A stretch of DNA of 64,000 bases from an uncultured Oscillospiraceae bacterium (GTDB lineage: Bacteria; Bacillota; Clostridia; Oscillospirales; Acutalibacteraceae): contig USJL01000006.1 in the NCBI GenBank assembly GCA_900555015.1, positions 8,903 to 72,902 of the forward strand. The letters run 5' to 3'. How positions within the stretch are numbered: the first letter of the stretch is position 1; every line of letters begins with the position of its first letter. Shown in pieces: positions 8,357 through 17,693 of the stretch. The notes below the pieces were generated by a model. It was not told where the DNA came from. It searched no databases and was given only the letters and a program-made list of their open reading frames with translations. A program made the translations under genes and the position numbers.

Positions 8357-10378
8357 ATGAAAAGAGTTTTTGCACATATAGGTTTTTCCTTTGCATTAAC
8401 TCTAATTGCGTTAAATTTTATGAATATTAAAGGGGCGTTTGCGGTTTTAATTACCGCAAGCGTTCTTTTTCTGCTTTCTCTTCTATTTAAGAAAACACGC
8501 AAAGCTGTTGCAATTCCTCTTTGTATTTTTAGCTGTGTTTTGGCTTCTGTTTCGTTTATCGCTACTTATTACGGCAGTTATTTGCCTTTGCAACCATTAA
8601 ACGGCGATTGTGCCGAAGCGGAATTTTATATTGTTGATATTCCTGAAAAAACAGAAAGCGGTTATAAGTATACGGTTGAAACAACCAAAATTAATAAAAG
8701 TAAAACTCCTCAAAATATTAAATTTACTCTTTATTCAACTGCTAAAATCAATGCCGATTATTGTCAGTCCGTCAAAGGCAAAATTGAATTTTCATCTGTT
8801 GCGGAAAACGGATACGATTCTTACGGTGCTTTTGCAAACGGTGAGTTTTTAAAAGGGTACTTAAATGATTATCGCATTCAAAGCGGATATACTAAAAAGT
8901 ATTTAAAACCTGTTATTGAGTTACGAGAAGCAGTTATATCGTATTTTAATGATAACCTTTCAGGTGATAACGCAGGTATAGCCACTGCATTTGTTTTAGG
9001 CAATAAAAATTATATAACCGATGAAACTTATTCATTATTTAAAGCTTGCGGCATAATGCATGTAATGGCTGTTTCCGGCTTACATTTGTCGGTTTTTGTA
9101 GGTGTAATGTATTTTGTACTGAAAAAATTGCGTGTTCCAAAAACGTTGCGTGTTTTGCTAACGGTTTTGTTTACCTTGTTTTATATGGCTCTTGTTGGAT
9201 TTACTCCGTCTGTTTTAAGAGCAGGCATAATGTCGGCAATCGTTTATTTATCTCTTTTATCCGGCGATAAAGCCGACACGCTTAATTCGTTGGGTTTTGC
9301 GGTGTTTTTAATATGTTTAAACCCATATGCGGTAACAGATTTAGGTGCAATGCTTACTGTGTCGTCAGTACTTGGTATTGTTGTTGTTTATCCAAAATTT
9401 AAAATAAAAAAATCAAGTAAAATTAAGTTTATTAATTATTTTGCAGAATCCTTTATTATGTCTGTTTCTGTGCTTATAACAACATTTCCTGTAATTTGTA
9501 TGTTTTTAGGCAGTATCAGCTTAACTTTTACAGTTTTAAACTGGCTTGTAATTCCTATAGCACAAATTATTTTAATAACTGCTTTTGTTTCGTTAATTTG
9601 TTTTCCGATTCCATTGCTGAAAACAGCTGTGTTTTTTGTTTTTAAGTATGAAACGAATTTTCTTTTGTTTATTTTAAAAATCTTTTCAAAATTATCATTT
9701 TCCGTTGTTGATATAAGCGGTGTCTATATTAAATTGGTTGTCGGCGCAGTGTTTATATTTATCGGAATATGTATAATTTTTAAATTTTCAAATGTTAAAT
9801 TAATTTCTTCAATATGCATTGTAATGTTTACGGTTACAATAGCTGTTTCTGCTTTTACCGAACGTAATAACACTTATTTAAAAATACTTCCCGGCAGTAA
9901 ATCATCGGCAGTTTTTATTTATGATAATGAACATGCGTTTGCGGCAGGAGTTTCTTCTTACGAACAATATGAAACAATTGTGTCAATCGTTAATAATAAA
10001 CGGTTAACATTAAATTCCGTAGTTGATTTTAATAAAAGTGAATATTCACGAATGCTTTGCGACAGTTGTAATGTAATAAATTATGTTGCAAATTATGATT
10101 TGATTGAGTATGATATATATGCTGAAAATGTTACATATGCTGTTAATTCAAATTTTGCGTTTTGGCAAAATTTCACAGTGAATTATGATATATCTCAAAA
10201 GTATAAAACTTTTGTTTTTAATGTTAACGGATTTGAGTTTGTTTATACAAATGATATTGTTAACACATCCGATTATGACGGCGCTTGCTACTATAATGCA
10301 AAACAAAATTACTCTGTTTGTTACACCATAATTAATGACAGCAGGTTTGAAAGGAGGCAGGAGCTTTGGCAAGAATAG
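8357..10378 (+). CDS. comEC: ComEC/Rec2-family DNA uptake channel protein
   Basis: The 673-residue polytopic membrane protein has two or three N-terminal helices, an OB-like DUF4131 extracellular domain (about 75-190) and the Competence domain (about 210-480). The hallmark MHVMAVSGLHLSVFVG and PSVLRAGIMSAIVYLS blocks are present. ComEC forms the channel for single-stranded DNA during transformation. The C-terminal 170 residues sit where most ComEC proteins carry a metallo-beta-lactamase nuclease domain. Here I find no HxHxDH metal motif, so that domain looks degenerate. The gene overlaps holA by 13 bases, a common clostridial neighbourhood. Confidence 0.85.
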   Translation: MKRVFAHIGFSFALTLIALNFMNIKGAFAVLITASVLFLLSLLFKKTRKAVAIPLCIFSCVLASVSFIATYYGSYLPLQPLNGDCAEAEFYIVDIPEKTESGYKYTVETTKINKSKTPQNIKFTLYSTAKINADYCQSVKGKIEFSSVAENGYDSYGAFANGEFLKGYLNDYRIQSGYTKKYLKPVIELREAVISYFNDNLSGDNAGIATAFVLGNKNYITDETYSLFKACGIMHVMAVSGLHLSVFVGVMYFVLKKLRVPKTLRVLLTVLFTLFYMALVGFTPSVLRAGIMSAIVYLSLLSGDKADTLNSLGFAVFLICLNPYAVTDLGAMLTVSSVLGIVVVYPKFKIKKSSKIKFINYFAESFIMSVSVLITTFPVICMFLGSISLTFTVLNWLVIPIAQIILITAFVSLICFPIPLLKTAVFFVFKYETNFLLFILKIFSKLSFSVVDISGVYIKLVVGAVFIFIGICIIFKFSNVKLISSICIVMFTVTIAVSAFTERNNTYLKILPGSKSSAVFIYDNEHAFAAGVSSYEQYETIVSIVNNKRLTLNSVVDFNKSEYSRMLCDSCNVINYVANYDLIEYDIYAENVTYAVNSNFAFWQNFTVNYDISQKYKTFVFNVNGFEFVYTNDIVNTSDYDGACYYNAKQNYSVCYTIINDSRFERRQELWQE

Positions 10379-11415
10379 ATGAAAAATCACTTAAAGAACA
10401 AATTAAAAGCGAAAATTTTTCAAATGCCTATTTTATTTTCGGCGAAGAAAGCTACTTAAAAGAATTTTATGTCGGCAAGTTAAAAGAAAAACTTGCAGGC
10501 GGTGCTTTTGCCGATTTTAATTGCCATCAGTACGACGGCAAAAATGTGGCGATAGACGATATTTTAAAAGACGCAGAAATGTTGCCTATGATGAGCGAGT
10601 ATGTTTTTGTTTGCGTTCGTGATTATCCTTTCGATAAAAGTAGTGCCGATTGCGATAAAATGAAAGAATTTTTAAAAGATTTGCCTGAAACAACTGTGCT
10701 TGTTTTTTGGTTTGATACTTTAGAAATTGATATTAAAAAAAATACAAAATGGAAATCTCTTGAAAAAGAATTTTCAAAATACGGCTCTTCTGTTGAGTTA
10801 AATAAACGTTCTGAAAGCGATTTGGTGAAATTGCTTGTTGCTGCCTGTAAACGAAAAAAAGCAATATTGTCGGCTGATAACGCACGTTATTTGATTTCTG
10901 TTTCAGGCAGTGATATAAAAACATTAATGAATGAAGCAGATAAAATTTCTTCATATGTAAACGGCAGCGAAATTACAAAAAAGGATATTGATAAGCTTGC
11001 GGTTAAATGCCTTCAGGCAAGAGTGTTTGATTTGTCTAAAGCGGTAATTAAGGGCGATTATGAAAAGGCATATTCCGTTTTAAACACTCTTTTTGAAATG
11101 AAAGAGGAGCCTGTTTCGGTTTTGGCCGTCGTTTCCAACTGTTTTGTTGATATGTATCGGGTGAAATGCGCCAAAATTGCCGGCGAGTCTGCCGAGGATG
11201 TGAGTAATTATTTTAATTATCGTGGCAGGGAATTTGCTCTTCGTAATGCATTAAGAGACAGTGCTTATCTTTCCGTGGAACAATTAAGAAAATCTCTTGA
11301 TGTTCTTATGGATGCCGATAATATGCTTAAAAGCAGTGGAGTAAACGGCAAACTTGTGCTTGAAGAAATGCTTGTTAAACTGCTTCTAATTTCAAAGGAC
11401 GTAAATTATGATTAA
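10366..11415 (+). CDS. holA: DNA polymerase III delta subunit
   Basis: This 349-residue protein is the clamp-loader delta subunit, which opens the sliding clamp as part of the DnaX complex. The N-terminal NAYFIFGEESYLKEFY segment and the mid-protein DIKTLMNEADKISSY segment match the family, and the length is typical. It starts at TTG 10366, 8 bases after an AAGGAGG site at 10351-10357. No in-frame ATG is near. It overlaps comEC upstream and rnmV downstream, so the three are translated from one transcript. Confidence 0.85.
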   Translation: MARIDEKSLKEQIKSENFSNAYFIFGEESYLKEFYVGKLKEKLAGGAFADFNCHQYDGKNVAIDDILKDAEMLPMMSEYVFVCVRDYPFDKSSADCDKMKEFLKDLPETTVLVFWFDTLEIDIKKNTKWKSLEKEFSKYGSSVELNKRSESDLVKLLVAACKRKKAILSADNARYLISVSGSDIKTLMNEADKISSYVNGSEITKKDIDKLAVKCLQARVFDLSKAVIKGDYEKAYSVLNTLFEMKEEPVSVLAVVSNCFVDMYRVKCAKIAGESAEDVSNYFNYRGREFALRNALRDSAYLSVEQLRKSLDVLMDADNMLKSSGVNGKLVLEEMLVKLLLISKDVNYD

Positions 11416-11986
11416 AGTAAATCAGGCTGTGATTGTTGAAGGAAAATATGATAAAATTAAACTTTCAAATATTTTGGATGCCTTAATAATTGAAACCAAC
11501 GGATTTCACATCTTTAAAGATAAAGAAAAAAGAGATTTTATTAAACGCCTTGCCGATGAGAGGGGACTGATTATTTTAACCGATTCAGACCACAGCGGTT
11601 TTCAAATAAGAAATTTTGTTTCTATGGGCATTGATAAGTCAAAAATAACAAATCTTTATATTCCCGATGTTTACGGCAAGGAAAAACGAAAAGCCAAACC
11701 GTCAAAAGAGGGGAAATTGGGCGTTGAAGGAATAGACGATACTGTTTTAAAAGATTTGTTTGAAAAGGCAAATATAGCTTTTTCTACATCTGTAAATGAT
11801 GACCCGGTTACAAATTTTGATTTATATGACGCCGGTTTATCAGGCACGGCAAATGCCAGGCGAAATAAAAAGGAATTCCTTGCAAAACTTAATTTGCCGG
11901 AATTCCTTTCAACCACTTCACTTTTGTCATATATTAATTCTTCAATGACTAAAGAAGAATTTTATAAATTAACCGAATTTAAATAA
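11408..11986 (+). CDS. rnmV: Ribonuclease M5 (5S rRNA maturase), Toprim family
   Basis: The 192-residue protein carries an N-terminal Toprim domain with the catalytic Glu in VIVEGKYDK (about residue 13) and the acidic DSDHSG motif at about residue 60. These are typical of RNase M5, which trims the 5S rRNA precursor in Firmicutes. The length matches the family (about 180-190). The start overlaps the end of holA by 8 bases. A primase-like Toprim protein of another function is possible but less likely, given the KPSKEGKLGVEGI block that I associate with RnmV. Confidence 0.85.
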   Translation: MIKVNQAVIVEGKYDKIKLSNILDALIIETNGFHIFKDKEKRDFIKRLADERGLIILTDSDHSGFQIRNFVSMGIDKSKITNLYIPDVYGKEKRKAKPSKEGKLGVEGIDDTVLKDLFEKANIAFSTSVNDDPVTNFDLYDAGLSGTANARRNKKEFLAKLNLPEFLSTTSLLSYINSSMTKEEFYKLTEFK

Positions 11987-13037
11987 TCACTATTTTTGAC
12001 CTTTGTTCTGTTCCGCAGGGCAAAGGTTTTTTGTATCCCAAATTATATAAATCAGTGTATCTGCATTCATCTTCAAAATATTTTCTGTTTGTGTCGTCAC
12101 AGTCCGAAATTTTCGTTATAATCGGCTTTTTTGCATTTTTTTTCATATCGGAAAGTAATTTTTTGCCCTCATTGTTAAACCCTAAAATACGAATGTAGGG
12201 AGCTTTTTCGTCGTTCCCTGTTGTTATTGATAAATAGGACCTTAAAACAATTCTTCTTATGCGTGCCATTGTGTACCTTTTTGTTTTAATCAAATCATAT
12301 AATTCGTCAAGACTTGATGCATTTCTGACTGCGTTTACAATTCTGTTTTCAAGACCTTCGTTGACATCTGCCGTCATTAAAAAATCTTCTGCACTCATTT
12401 GTCTTAATTTTGCCAAAATTGCCGTTTCACAGTTTTTCATACTGCAAATATTGTCATTTTTTAAATTGTTTCTTATGGCAGATGCACTGTATTTTTCATC
12501 ATCGGTGTCATGGCCTTTTCCTATTCTTTTAATTGCAATAGGTTCAAGATTTGTGAATCTTAAATATTCAACAGCTAAAATATTGTTTGGTGTGTCAAGT
12601 AAGTCTGTATTTAAAACATTTTTTCTGGCAACAGGGTAGGAAACGCCGCTTTTCATTTCATCGGAAATTTGTTTTTGCGTTTCTTCGTCATTAAGAAGAT
12701 TTGCTGCTTTTTTCAGTTCGTCAACATTGTCATATTCAGCTCCGAATGCAATTTTATTTACAATTCCCGTGCTTTCAAGCAGATTTATTGATGATTTTGC
12801 AAATCCTTCGGCAGAAAGTGTAGAGCATTTTGCTGGCAATTCTATAACTAAGTCGGCGCCGCCTTTGATTGCCGCTTCCGTTCGCTTGAATTTATCGTAT
12901 ATCGCAAATTCACCACGCTGAACAAAATTTCCGCTCATGCAGCACACAACAGATTCGCCTTTGCTTTTTAAAGAATCAATTAAATATTTGTGTCCGTTGT
13001 GAAAGGGATTAAATTCGCAAACTACTCCAACTGCCAT
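11979..13037 (-). CDS. tmcAL: tRNA(Met) cytidine acetate ligase
   Basis: This is the YlbM/TmcAL family enzyme, which activates acetate with ATP to make N4-acetylcytidine at the wobble position of elongator tRNA-Met. The nucleotidyltransferase HxGH motif is HNGH in VCEFNPFHNGHKYLI near the N-terminus. The GNFVQRGEFA and FGAEYDN segments also fit. I choose the ATG at 13037, giving MAVGVVCEFNPFHNGH, because family members start just before this motif. The ATG at 13061 has no ribosome binding site. The protein is 352 residues, slightly short of the usual 390-400. It converges with rnmV, and the two stop codons overlap. Confidence 0.85.
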   Translation of the reverse strand: MAVGVVCEFNPFHNGHKYLIDSLKSKGESVVCCMSGNFVQRGEFAIYDKFKRTEAAIKGGADLVIELPAKCSTLSAEGFAKSSINLLESTGIVNKIAFGAEYDNVDELKKAANLLNDEETQKQISDEMKSGVSYPVARKNVLNTDLLDTPNNILAVEYLRFTNLEPIAIKRIGKGHDTDDEKYSASAIRNNLKNDNICSMKNCETAILAKLRQMSAEDFLMTADVNEGLENRIVNAVRNASSLDELYDLIKTKRYTMARIRRIVLRSYLSITTGNDEKAPYIRILGFNNEGKKLLSDMKKNAKKPIITKISDCDDTNRKYFEDECRYTDLYNLGYKKPLPCGTEQRSKIVII

Positions 13038-13065
13038 AAAAATTACCAATTTCCTTAACATATAC

Positions 13066-13092
13066 TTGACATTCGCTTATTATATATATTAT
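13066..13092 (+). promoter_or_regulatory. Probable ackA promoter
   Basis: TTGACA at 13066-13071 is followed by a very AT-rich stretch with TATTAT at 13087-13092 (15-base spacer). The tract closely resembles the lacZ promoter. The exact -10 cannot be fixed, because several TATTAT/TATATA alternatives overlap. Confidence 0.45.
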
Positions 13093-13136
13093 TATATATG
13101 TATATTAAATTATTTGCAATATCGGAGGGAATAATA

Positions 13137-14357
13137 ATGAAAATTCTTGTTATCAACTGCGGCAGTTCTTCGCTTAAATTTCAGTTGATTAATATGGATG
13201 ATGAATCTTTAATTTGTAAGGGTACTATTGAAAGAATCGGCTTGGAAATTGCAGGCGGTGAAAATAATATTATCTACAGTGCTCACGATAAGAAGCTTGT
13301 TTTTGACAAAGAAATTCCTGACCATACGGCAGCATTCAGTACCGTTAAATGGTTAATTACTGAAAGTGAGCTTGCTGTTCTTGAGTCATTTGATGAAATT
13401 GACGCTATCGGTCATCGTGTTGTTCAAGGCGGTGAAAAATACACAAAGAGCGTTCTTATTAATGAAGAAGTAATTCAAGATATTAAAGACTTGGCTCCGC
13501 TTGCTCCGCTTCATAATCCTGCAAATGTTCAAGGCTATGAAGCTTGTTTGAAAGTAGTAGGACCGAAAGTTCCTCAAGTTGCTGTTTTCGACACTGCGTT
13601 TCACAGCACAATGCCTCCGATGGCTTATATGTATGCAGTGCCTTACGAATATTTTGAAAAATACGGAATTCGCCGTTATGGCTTCCACGGCACATCACAT
13701 CAATATGTAAGTCAAAGATGTGCAGAATTTATGCATCAGGATATCAGCAAGTTAAAAATTATTACTTGCCATTTGGGCAACGGTGCATCCATTGCTGCCG
13801 TTAAGTTCGGTAAAGTATTTGATACATCAATGGGATTTACTCCGCTTGACGGATTTATGATGGGTACACGTTCCGGCGGTGTTGACCCTTCTGTTGTAAC
13901 ATTTATTCAGCAAAAGTTAAGTCTTTCACCAAAAGAAGTTGAAGAAATCCTTAATAAAAAATCAGGTGTAAGCGCTATCTCCGGTGTTTCTTCTGATGAC
14001 CGTGATGTTTACAGGGCTCAGGAAGAAGGTAACGAACGTGCAATTCTTGCTCATGAAATGCAGGCTTATGAAATTGCAAAATACATCGGTTCTTATGTTG
14101 CTGCAATGAACGGCGTTGACGCTATTGTATTTACCGGCGGTATTGGTGAAAACGGCTTCTGGCTTCGTGCAAAGGTTTGTTCTTATCTTGGTTACCTTGG
14201 CGTTCAAATTAATCAGTCAATTAACCAAAAAACCGTTCACGGTTTAGAGGCAGAGTTAACTCAGCCAACTGATAAAGTAAGAGTATTTATCCTTGCAACT
14301 AATGAAGAACTTATGATTGCAAGAGATACTAAAAATATTGTTGAAAAATTAAAATAA
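13137..14357 (+). CDS. ackA: Acetate kinase
   Basis: The 406-residue enzyme converts acetyl phosphate and ADP to acetate and ATP, the main ATP-yielding step of acetate fermentation. The ASKHA-family phosphate motif VINCGSSSLKFQ is at residues 5-16, with RYGFHGTSHQYV, LGNGAS, DGFMMGTRSGGVDP and FTGGIGENG in the expected order. The ATG at 13137 follows a GGAGGG site. An upstream in-frame ATG at 13098 lacks one. No pta gene is adjacent. The length is typical (about 400). Confidence 0.96.
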   Translation: MKILVINCGSSSLKFQLINMDDESLICKGTIERIGLEIAGGENNIIYSAHDKKLVFDKEIPDHTAAFSTVKWLITESELAVLESFDEIDAIGHRVVQGGEKYTKSVLINEEVIQDIKDLAPLAPLHNPANVQGYEACLKVVGPKVPQVAVFDTAFHSTMPPMAYMYAVPYEYFEKYGIRRYGFHGTSHQYVSQRCAEFMHQDISKLKIITCHLGNGASIAAVKFGKVFDTSMGFTPLDGFMMGTRSGGVDPSVVTFIQQKLSLSPKEVEEILNKKSGVSAISGVSSDDRDVYRAQEEGNERAILAHEMQAYEIAKYIGSYVAAMNGVDAIVFTGGIGENGFWLRAKVCSYLGYLGVQINQSINQKTVHGLEAELTQPTDKVRVFILATNEELMIARDTKNIVEKLK

Positions 14358-14381
14358 ATATTAGGAAAAGGAGGAGTTACA

Positions 14382-14597
14382 ATGCCTGAAATTAAGTATG
14401 AAATCACTGAACACGTTGGTGTTATTTCTGAAACAGCTCGTGGTTGGACAAGAGAAGTTAATATGATTTCATGGAATGGTCGTGAACCTAAAATCGACAT
14501 CAGAGATTGGTCACCGGATCATTCAAAAATGAGCAAAGGTTTAACATTTACTAAAGAAGAAATGGATGAACTTAAAAAGCTTGCAGACAAACTCTAA
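14382..14597 (+). CDS. YdbC-like PC4 (p15) domain protein
   Basis: This 71-residue protein matches the small bacterial PC4/YdbC family, single-stranded nucleic-acid-binding dimers related to the transcriptional coactivator p15. The REVNMISWNGREPKIDIRDW stretch is the most conserved part, followed by a charged C-terminal helix. It starts at an ATG with a strong AAAGGAGG site, 24 bases after ackA, and is followed by a terminator, so it is probably co-transcribed with ackA. Its biological role in Firmicutes is not well defined. Confidence 0.75.
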   Translation: MPEIKYEITEHVGVISETARGWTREVNMISWNGREPKIDIRDWSPDHSKMSKGLTFTKEEMDELKKLADKL

Positions 14598-14612
14598 ATA
14601 AAAGTTATTATT

Positions 14613-14635
14613 AGGGCAGCTGTTTTAGTTGCCCT
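14613..14635 (+). terminator. Terminator after ackA-ydbC
   Basis: A 9-bp stem (AGGGCAGCT with AGTTGCCCT) with a 5-base loop is followed by a moderately T-rich tract. It separates the ackA-ydbC unit from alaS. Confidence 0.6.
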
Positions 14636-14704
14636 TGAACTTTTGTTTACAGGTATTTTTATGTACCTATTTTATTTTCAGAGTTTTTATTGAGGTATTT
14701 TAAA

Positions 14705-17329
14705 ATGGAATGGACATCGTTAAACGATTTAAGAGAAAAGTATTTATCATTTTTTGAAAGCAAAGGGCATTTAAGACTTCCCAGTTTTTCACTTGTTCCT
14801 AATAATGATAAAAGCCTTTTGTTAATTAATTCGGGTATGGCACCTATGAAAAAGTATTTTACAGGCGAGGTTACACCGCCGTCTACCCGTGTTACTACTT
14901 GCCAAAAGTGTATCAGAACACCTGATATTGAACGTGTTGGCAAAACTGCTCGCCATGGCACATATTTTGAAATGTTGGGAAATTTCAGTTTTGGTGATTA
15001 TTTTAAACATGAAGCCACAAAGTGGGCATGGGAATTTTGCACAGATGTGCTTGATTTGCCTGTTGATAAACTTTGGGTTACAATTTATGAAAATGATGAC
15101 GAAACTTTTGATATATGGACTAAAGAAATCGGTGTAGACCCTTCACATATTGTAAGATTGGGTAAGGAAGATAATTTCTGGGAACACGGTCAGGGCCCTT
15201 GCGGTCCTTGTTCTGAAATTTATTTTGACCGCGGTGAAAAGTATGGTTGCGGCAGTCCAGATTGTAAACCAGGTTGTGAGTGCGACAGATACACTGAATT
15301 TTGGAACAATGTTTTCAGTCAGTTTAATAACGACGGCAACGGCAATTATACAGAACTTGCTCAAAAGAATATTGATACAGGTATGGGACTTGAAAGACTT
15401 GCTTGCATTATGCAGGGAGTAGATAATCTTTTTGAAGTTGATACAGTTCAAAATATTATGAAAAAGATTTCCGAAATTGCCGGTGTTAAATATCACGACG
15501 ATGAAAAAAATGATGTTTCGCTTCGTGTTATTACAGACCACATACGTTCATCTGTATTTATGATTGGTGACGGTGTTATTCCGTCAAATAACGGCAGAGG
15601 TTATGTGCTTCGCCGTCTTATAAGGCGTGCTTGTCGCCACGGCAGACTTTTGGGTGTTAATGAACCGTTCCTTTACAAGGTTGTTAATACAGTTATTGAC
15701 GAAAATATGTCTGCATATGATTATCTTGATTCAAAGCGTGAGCTTATTATTAAGGTTATGCTTTCAGAAGAAGAATCTTTCGGCAAAACAATAGACAGCG
15801 GCCTTGCATTGCTTGATGAATATATTGCTCAAACCAAAGGAACTGTTTTCAGCGGTGAGGATGCATTTAAACTTAACGATACTTACGGCTTTCCTCTTGA
15901 TTTAACAAAAGATATTCTTGAAGAAAAGGGAATGACCGTTGACGAAGATAAGTTTAATGAACTTCTTGAAAATCAAAAGAAAACTGCTCGTGCTGCCCGT
16001 AAAGATGCCGGTGCAGACGCTTGGAAGGGTTCTTCGGTTAAAATTGATGTTGCCGAAACCGAATTTGTAGGTTACACAGATTATAGTTGCACTGCAACTG
16101 TTAAAGCAATTATATCTGACGGTGAATTAAAGGATATGCTTGGTGCAGGCGAGGAAGGTGTTGTTGTTCTTGATAAAACCGCTTTTTACGCAGAGTCAGG
16201 CGGTCAGGTTGGCGATACAGGTGTTATTTCTTCCGAAAATGCTACGTTTACTGTTTCAGATACTGCAAAGAATGCGGAAAAGGTATTTTTGCATTCAGGT
16301 AAGGTTGAAAACGGTGTAATTTCCGTTGGCGATACTGTTAGCGCTAATATTGATGTTGACAGAAGAAAAGCAATCAAGCGTAACCACACAGCTGCTCATT
16401 TACTTCAGGCTGCATTAAGGAAAGTATTGGGTAATCATGTTGAGCAGGCTGGTCAGCTTGTAAATGAAAGTGAAGTAAGATTTGACTTTACACACTTTAA
16501 CGCACTTTCTGCCGATGAAATTCAACAGGTTGAAAACCTTGTAAATGAGTTTATATTGGATGCCAATACAGTTGAAAGTATGGAAATGCCTATTGAAGAA
16601 GCAAAGAAAATGGGCGCAATGATGCTTTTCGGTGAAAAATACGGCGATGTTGTCAGAGTTGTTAAAGCAGGTGATTTTTCAACTGAATTTTGCGGAGGTA
16701 CCCATGTATCAAACAGCGGTGAAATCGGCTTGTTTAAAATCGTTAGTGAATCATCTGTTGCCGCAGGTGTAAGAAGAATTACAGCTGTTACAGGTAAAAA
16801 CCTTCTTAATTCTTATAAGAATGAAACACAGGTTATCGAAGATTCTGCAAATGCCCTTAAAACAGGCGTAAACGATGTTGTAAGTAAAATCAACACAGTT
16901 ATGGCAGAACTTAAAAATAAAGATAAAGAGATTCAATCACTTAATGCTGAACTTACAAAACTTAAAAGTGCCGATGCCCTCAGCAAACCTGTTAAAGTTG
17001 GCGAACTTGACGTTTATGTTGCAAAGCTTGACGGCACAACACCTGATGCACTTCGTTCTATGGGCGATGATATAAAGGCAAAGGCAGATAATGTTGTAGG
17101 CGTTATTGCAGGCATTAACGGCAAAAAAGCGTCTATTGTTGCTGTGTGCGGTAAAGATGCAATTTCAAACGGTGTTAAAGCCGGTGATGTTGTGCGTGAG
17201 GTTGCAAAACTTGCCGGCGGTGGCGGCGGCGGCCGTCCGGATTCCGCAATGGCAGGAGCTAAGGATTTATCAAAGATTGATGATGCTCTTGCAAAGGTTT
17301 GCGATATTGTAAATAATTTCATTAAATGA
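14705..17329 (+). CDS. alaS: Alanyl-tRNA synthetase
   Basis: The 874-residue class II synthetase charges tRNA-Ala. The N-terminal catalytic domain contains LPSFSLVPNNDKSLLLINSG split across motif 1, RHGTYFEMLGNFSFGDYF (motif 2) and the GMGLERL motif 3 segment. The editing domain has HTAAHLLQAALR and the zinc-type FCGGTHV. A coiled coil (about 710-750) precedes the C-Ala/DHHA1 domain, which ends in GGGGGGRPDSAMAGA. I start at the ATG at 14705, 8 bases after TGAGGT, rather than at the TTG at 14690 that overlaps that site. No T-box leader is visible upstream. Confidence 0.96.
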   Translation: MEWTSLNDLREKYLSFFESKGHLRLPSFSLVPNNDKSLLLINSGMAPMKKYFTGEVTPPSTRVTTCQKCIRTPDIERVGKTARHGTYFEMLGNFSFGDYFKHEATKWAWEFCTDVLDLPVDKLWVTIYENDDETFDIWTKEIGVDPSHIVRLGKEDNFWEHGQGPCGPCSEIYFDRGEKYGCGSPDCKPGCECDRYTEFWNNVFSQFNNDGNGNYTELAQKNIDTGMGLERLACIMQGVDNLFEVDTVQNIMKKISEIAGVKYHDDEKNDVSLRVITDHIRSSVFMIGDGVIPSNNGRGYVLRRLIRRACRHGRLLGVNEPFLYKVVNTVIDENMSAYDYLDSKRELIIKVMLSEEESFGKTIDSGLALLDEYIAQTKGTVFSGEDAFKLNDTYGFPLDLTKDILEEKGMTVDEDKFNELLENQKKTARAARKDAGADAWKGSSVKIDVAETEFVGYTDYSCTATVKAIISDGELKDMLGAGEEGVVVLDKTAFYAESGGQVGDTGVISSENATFTVSDTAKNAEKVFLHSGKVENGVISVGDTVSANIDVDRRKAIKRNHTAAHLLQAALRKVLGNHVEQAGQLVNESEVRFDFTHFNALSADEIQQVENLVNEFILDANTVESMEMPIEEAKKMGAMMLFGEKYGDVVRVVKAGDFSTEFCGGTHVSNSGEIGLFKIVSESSVAAGVRRITAVTGKNLLNSYKNETQVIEDSANALKTGVNDVVSKINTVMAELKNKDKEIQSLNAELTKLKSADALSKPVKVGELDVYVAKLDGTTPDALRSMGDDIKAKADNVVGVIAGINGKKASIVAVCGKDAISNGVKAGDVVREVAKLAGGGGGGRPDSAMAGAKDLSKIDDALAKVCDIVNNFIK

Positions 17330-17360
17330 TTTTAAATTTTTGAAAGGCTACGGTGATGTT

Positions 17361-17693
17361 ATGTGCTTGTTTTGTAATATAATTAACGGTGATATTCCAA
17401 GCACTAAAGTTTATGAGGATGATATGATTTTTGCATTTAAGGATATTAATCCTGTTGCGCCGGTTCATATTCTTATCACCCCCAAAAAACATATTGATTG
17501 TGCAAACGATATTAATGAGGAAAACAGCAAATATGTTGCACATATCTTTGAAAAAATCCCTGAAATTGCAAAAAGTCAGGGTGTTTCATCTTACAGAGTA
17601 ATAAATAATTGCGGTGAAGATGCAGGTCAAACTGTTATGCATTTGCATTTTCATCTTATTGGCGGTGTTGAAATGGGGGAAAAGATTTTATGA
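17361..17693 (+). CDS. HIT family protein (HinT-like nucleotide phosphoramidase)
   Basis: The 110-residue protein has the histidine-triad signature HLHFHLIGG near its C-terminus and a CLFCNIINGDIPS start typical of Hint proteins, which hydrolyse nucleoside phosphoramidates. Two cysteines in CLFC could belong to the zinc-binding pair seen in some Hint proteins. The ATG at 17361 has GGTGAT three bases upstream, so the upstream TTG at 17340 is unlikely. It overlaps the phosphoribosyltransferase gene by 4 bases. Confidence 0.88.
   Translation: MCLFCNIINGDIPSTKVYEDDMIFAFKDINPVAPVHILITPKKHIDCANDINEENSKYVAHIFEKIPEIAKSQGVSSYRVINNCGEDAGQTVMHLHFHLIGGVEMGEKIL

Noticed and set aside
14598-14704. T-box leader upstream of alaS
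   Set aside because: The gap is too short and contains no T-box (AGGGTGG-like) core or specifier stem, only a terminator and a small hairpin.
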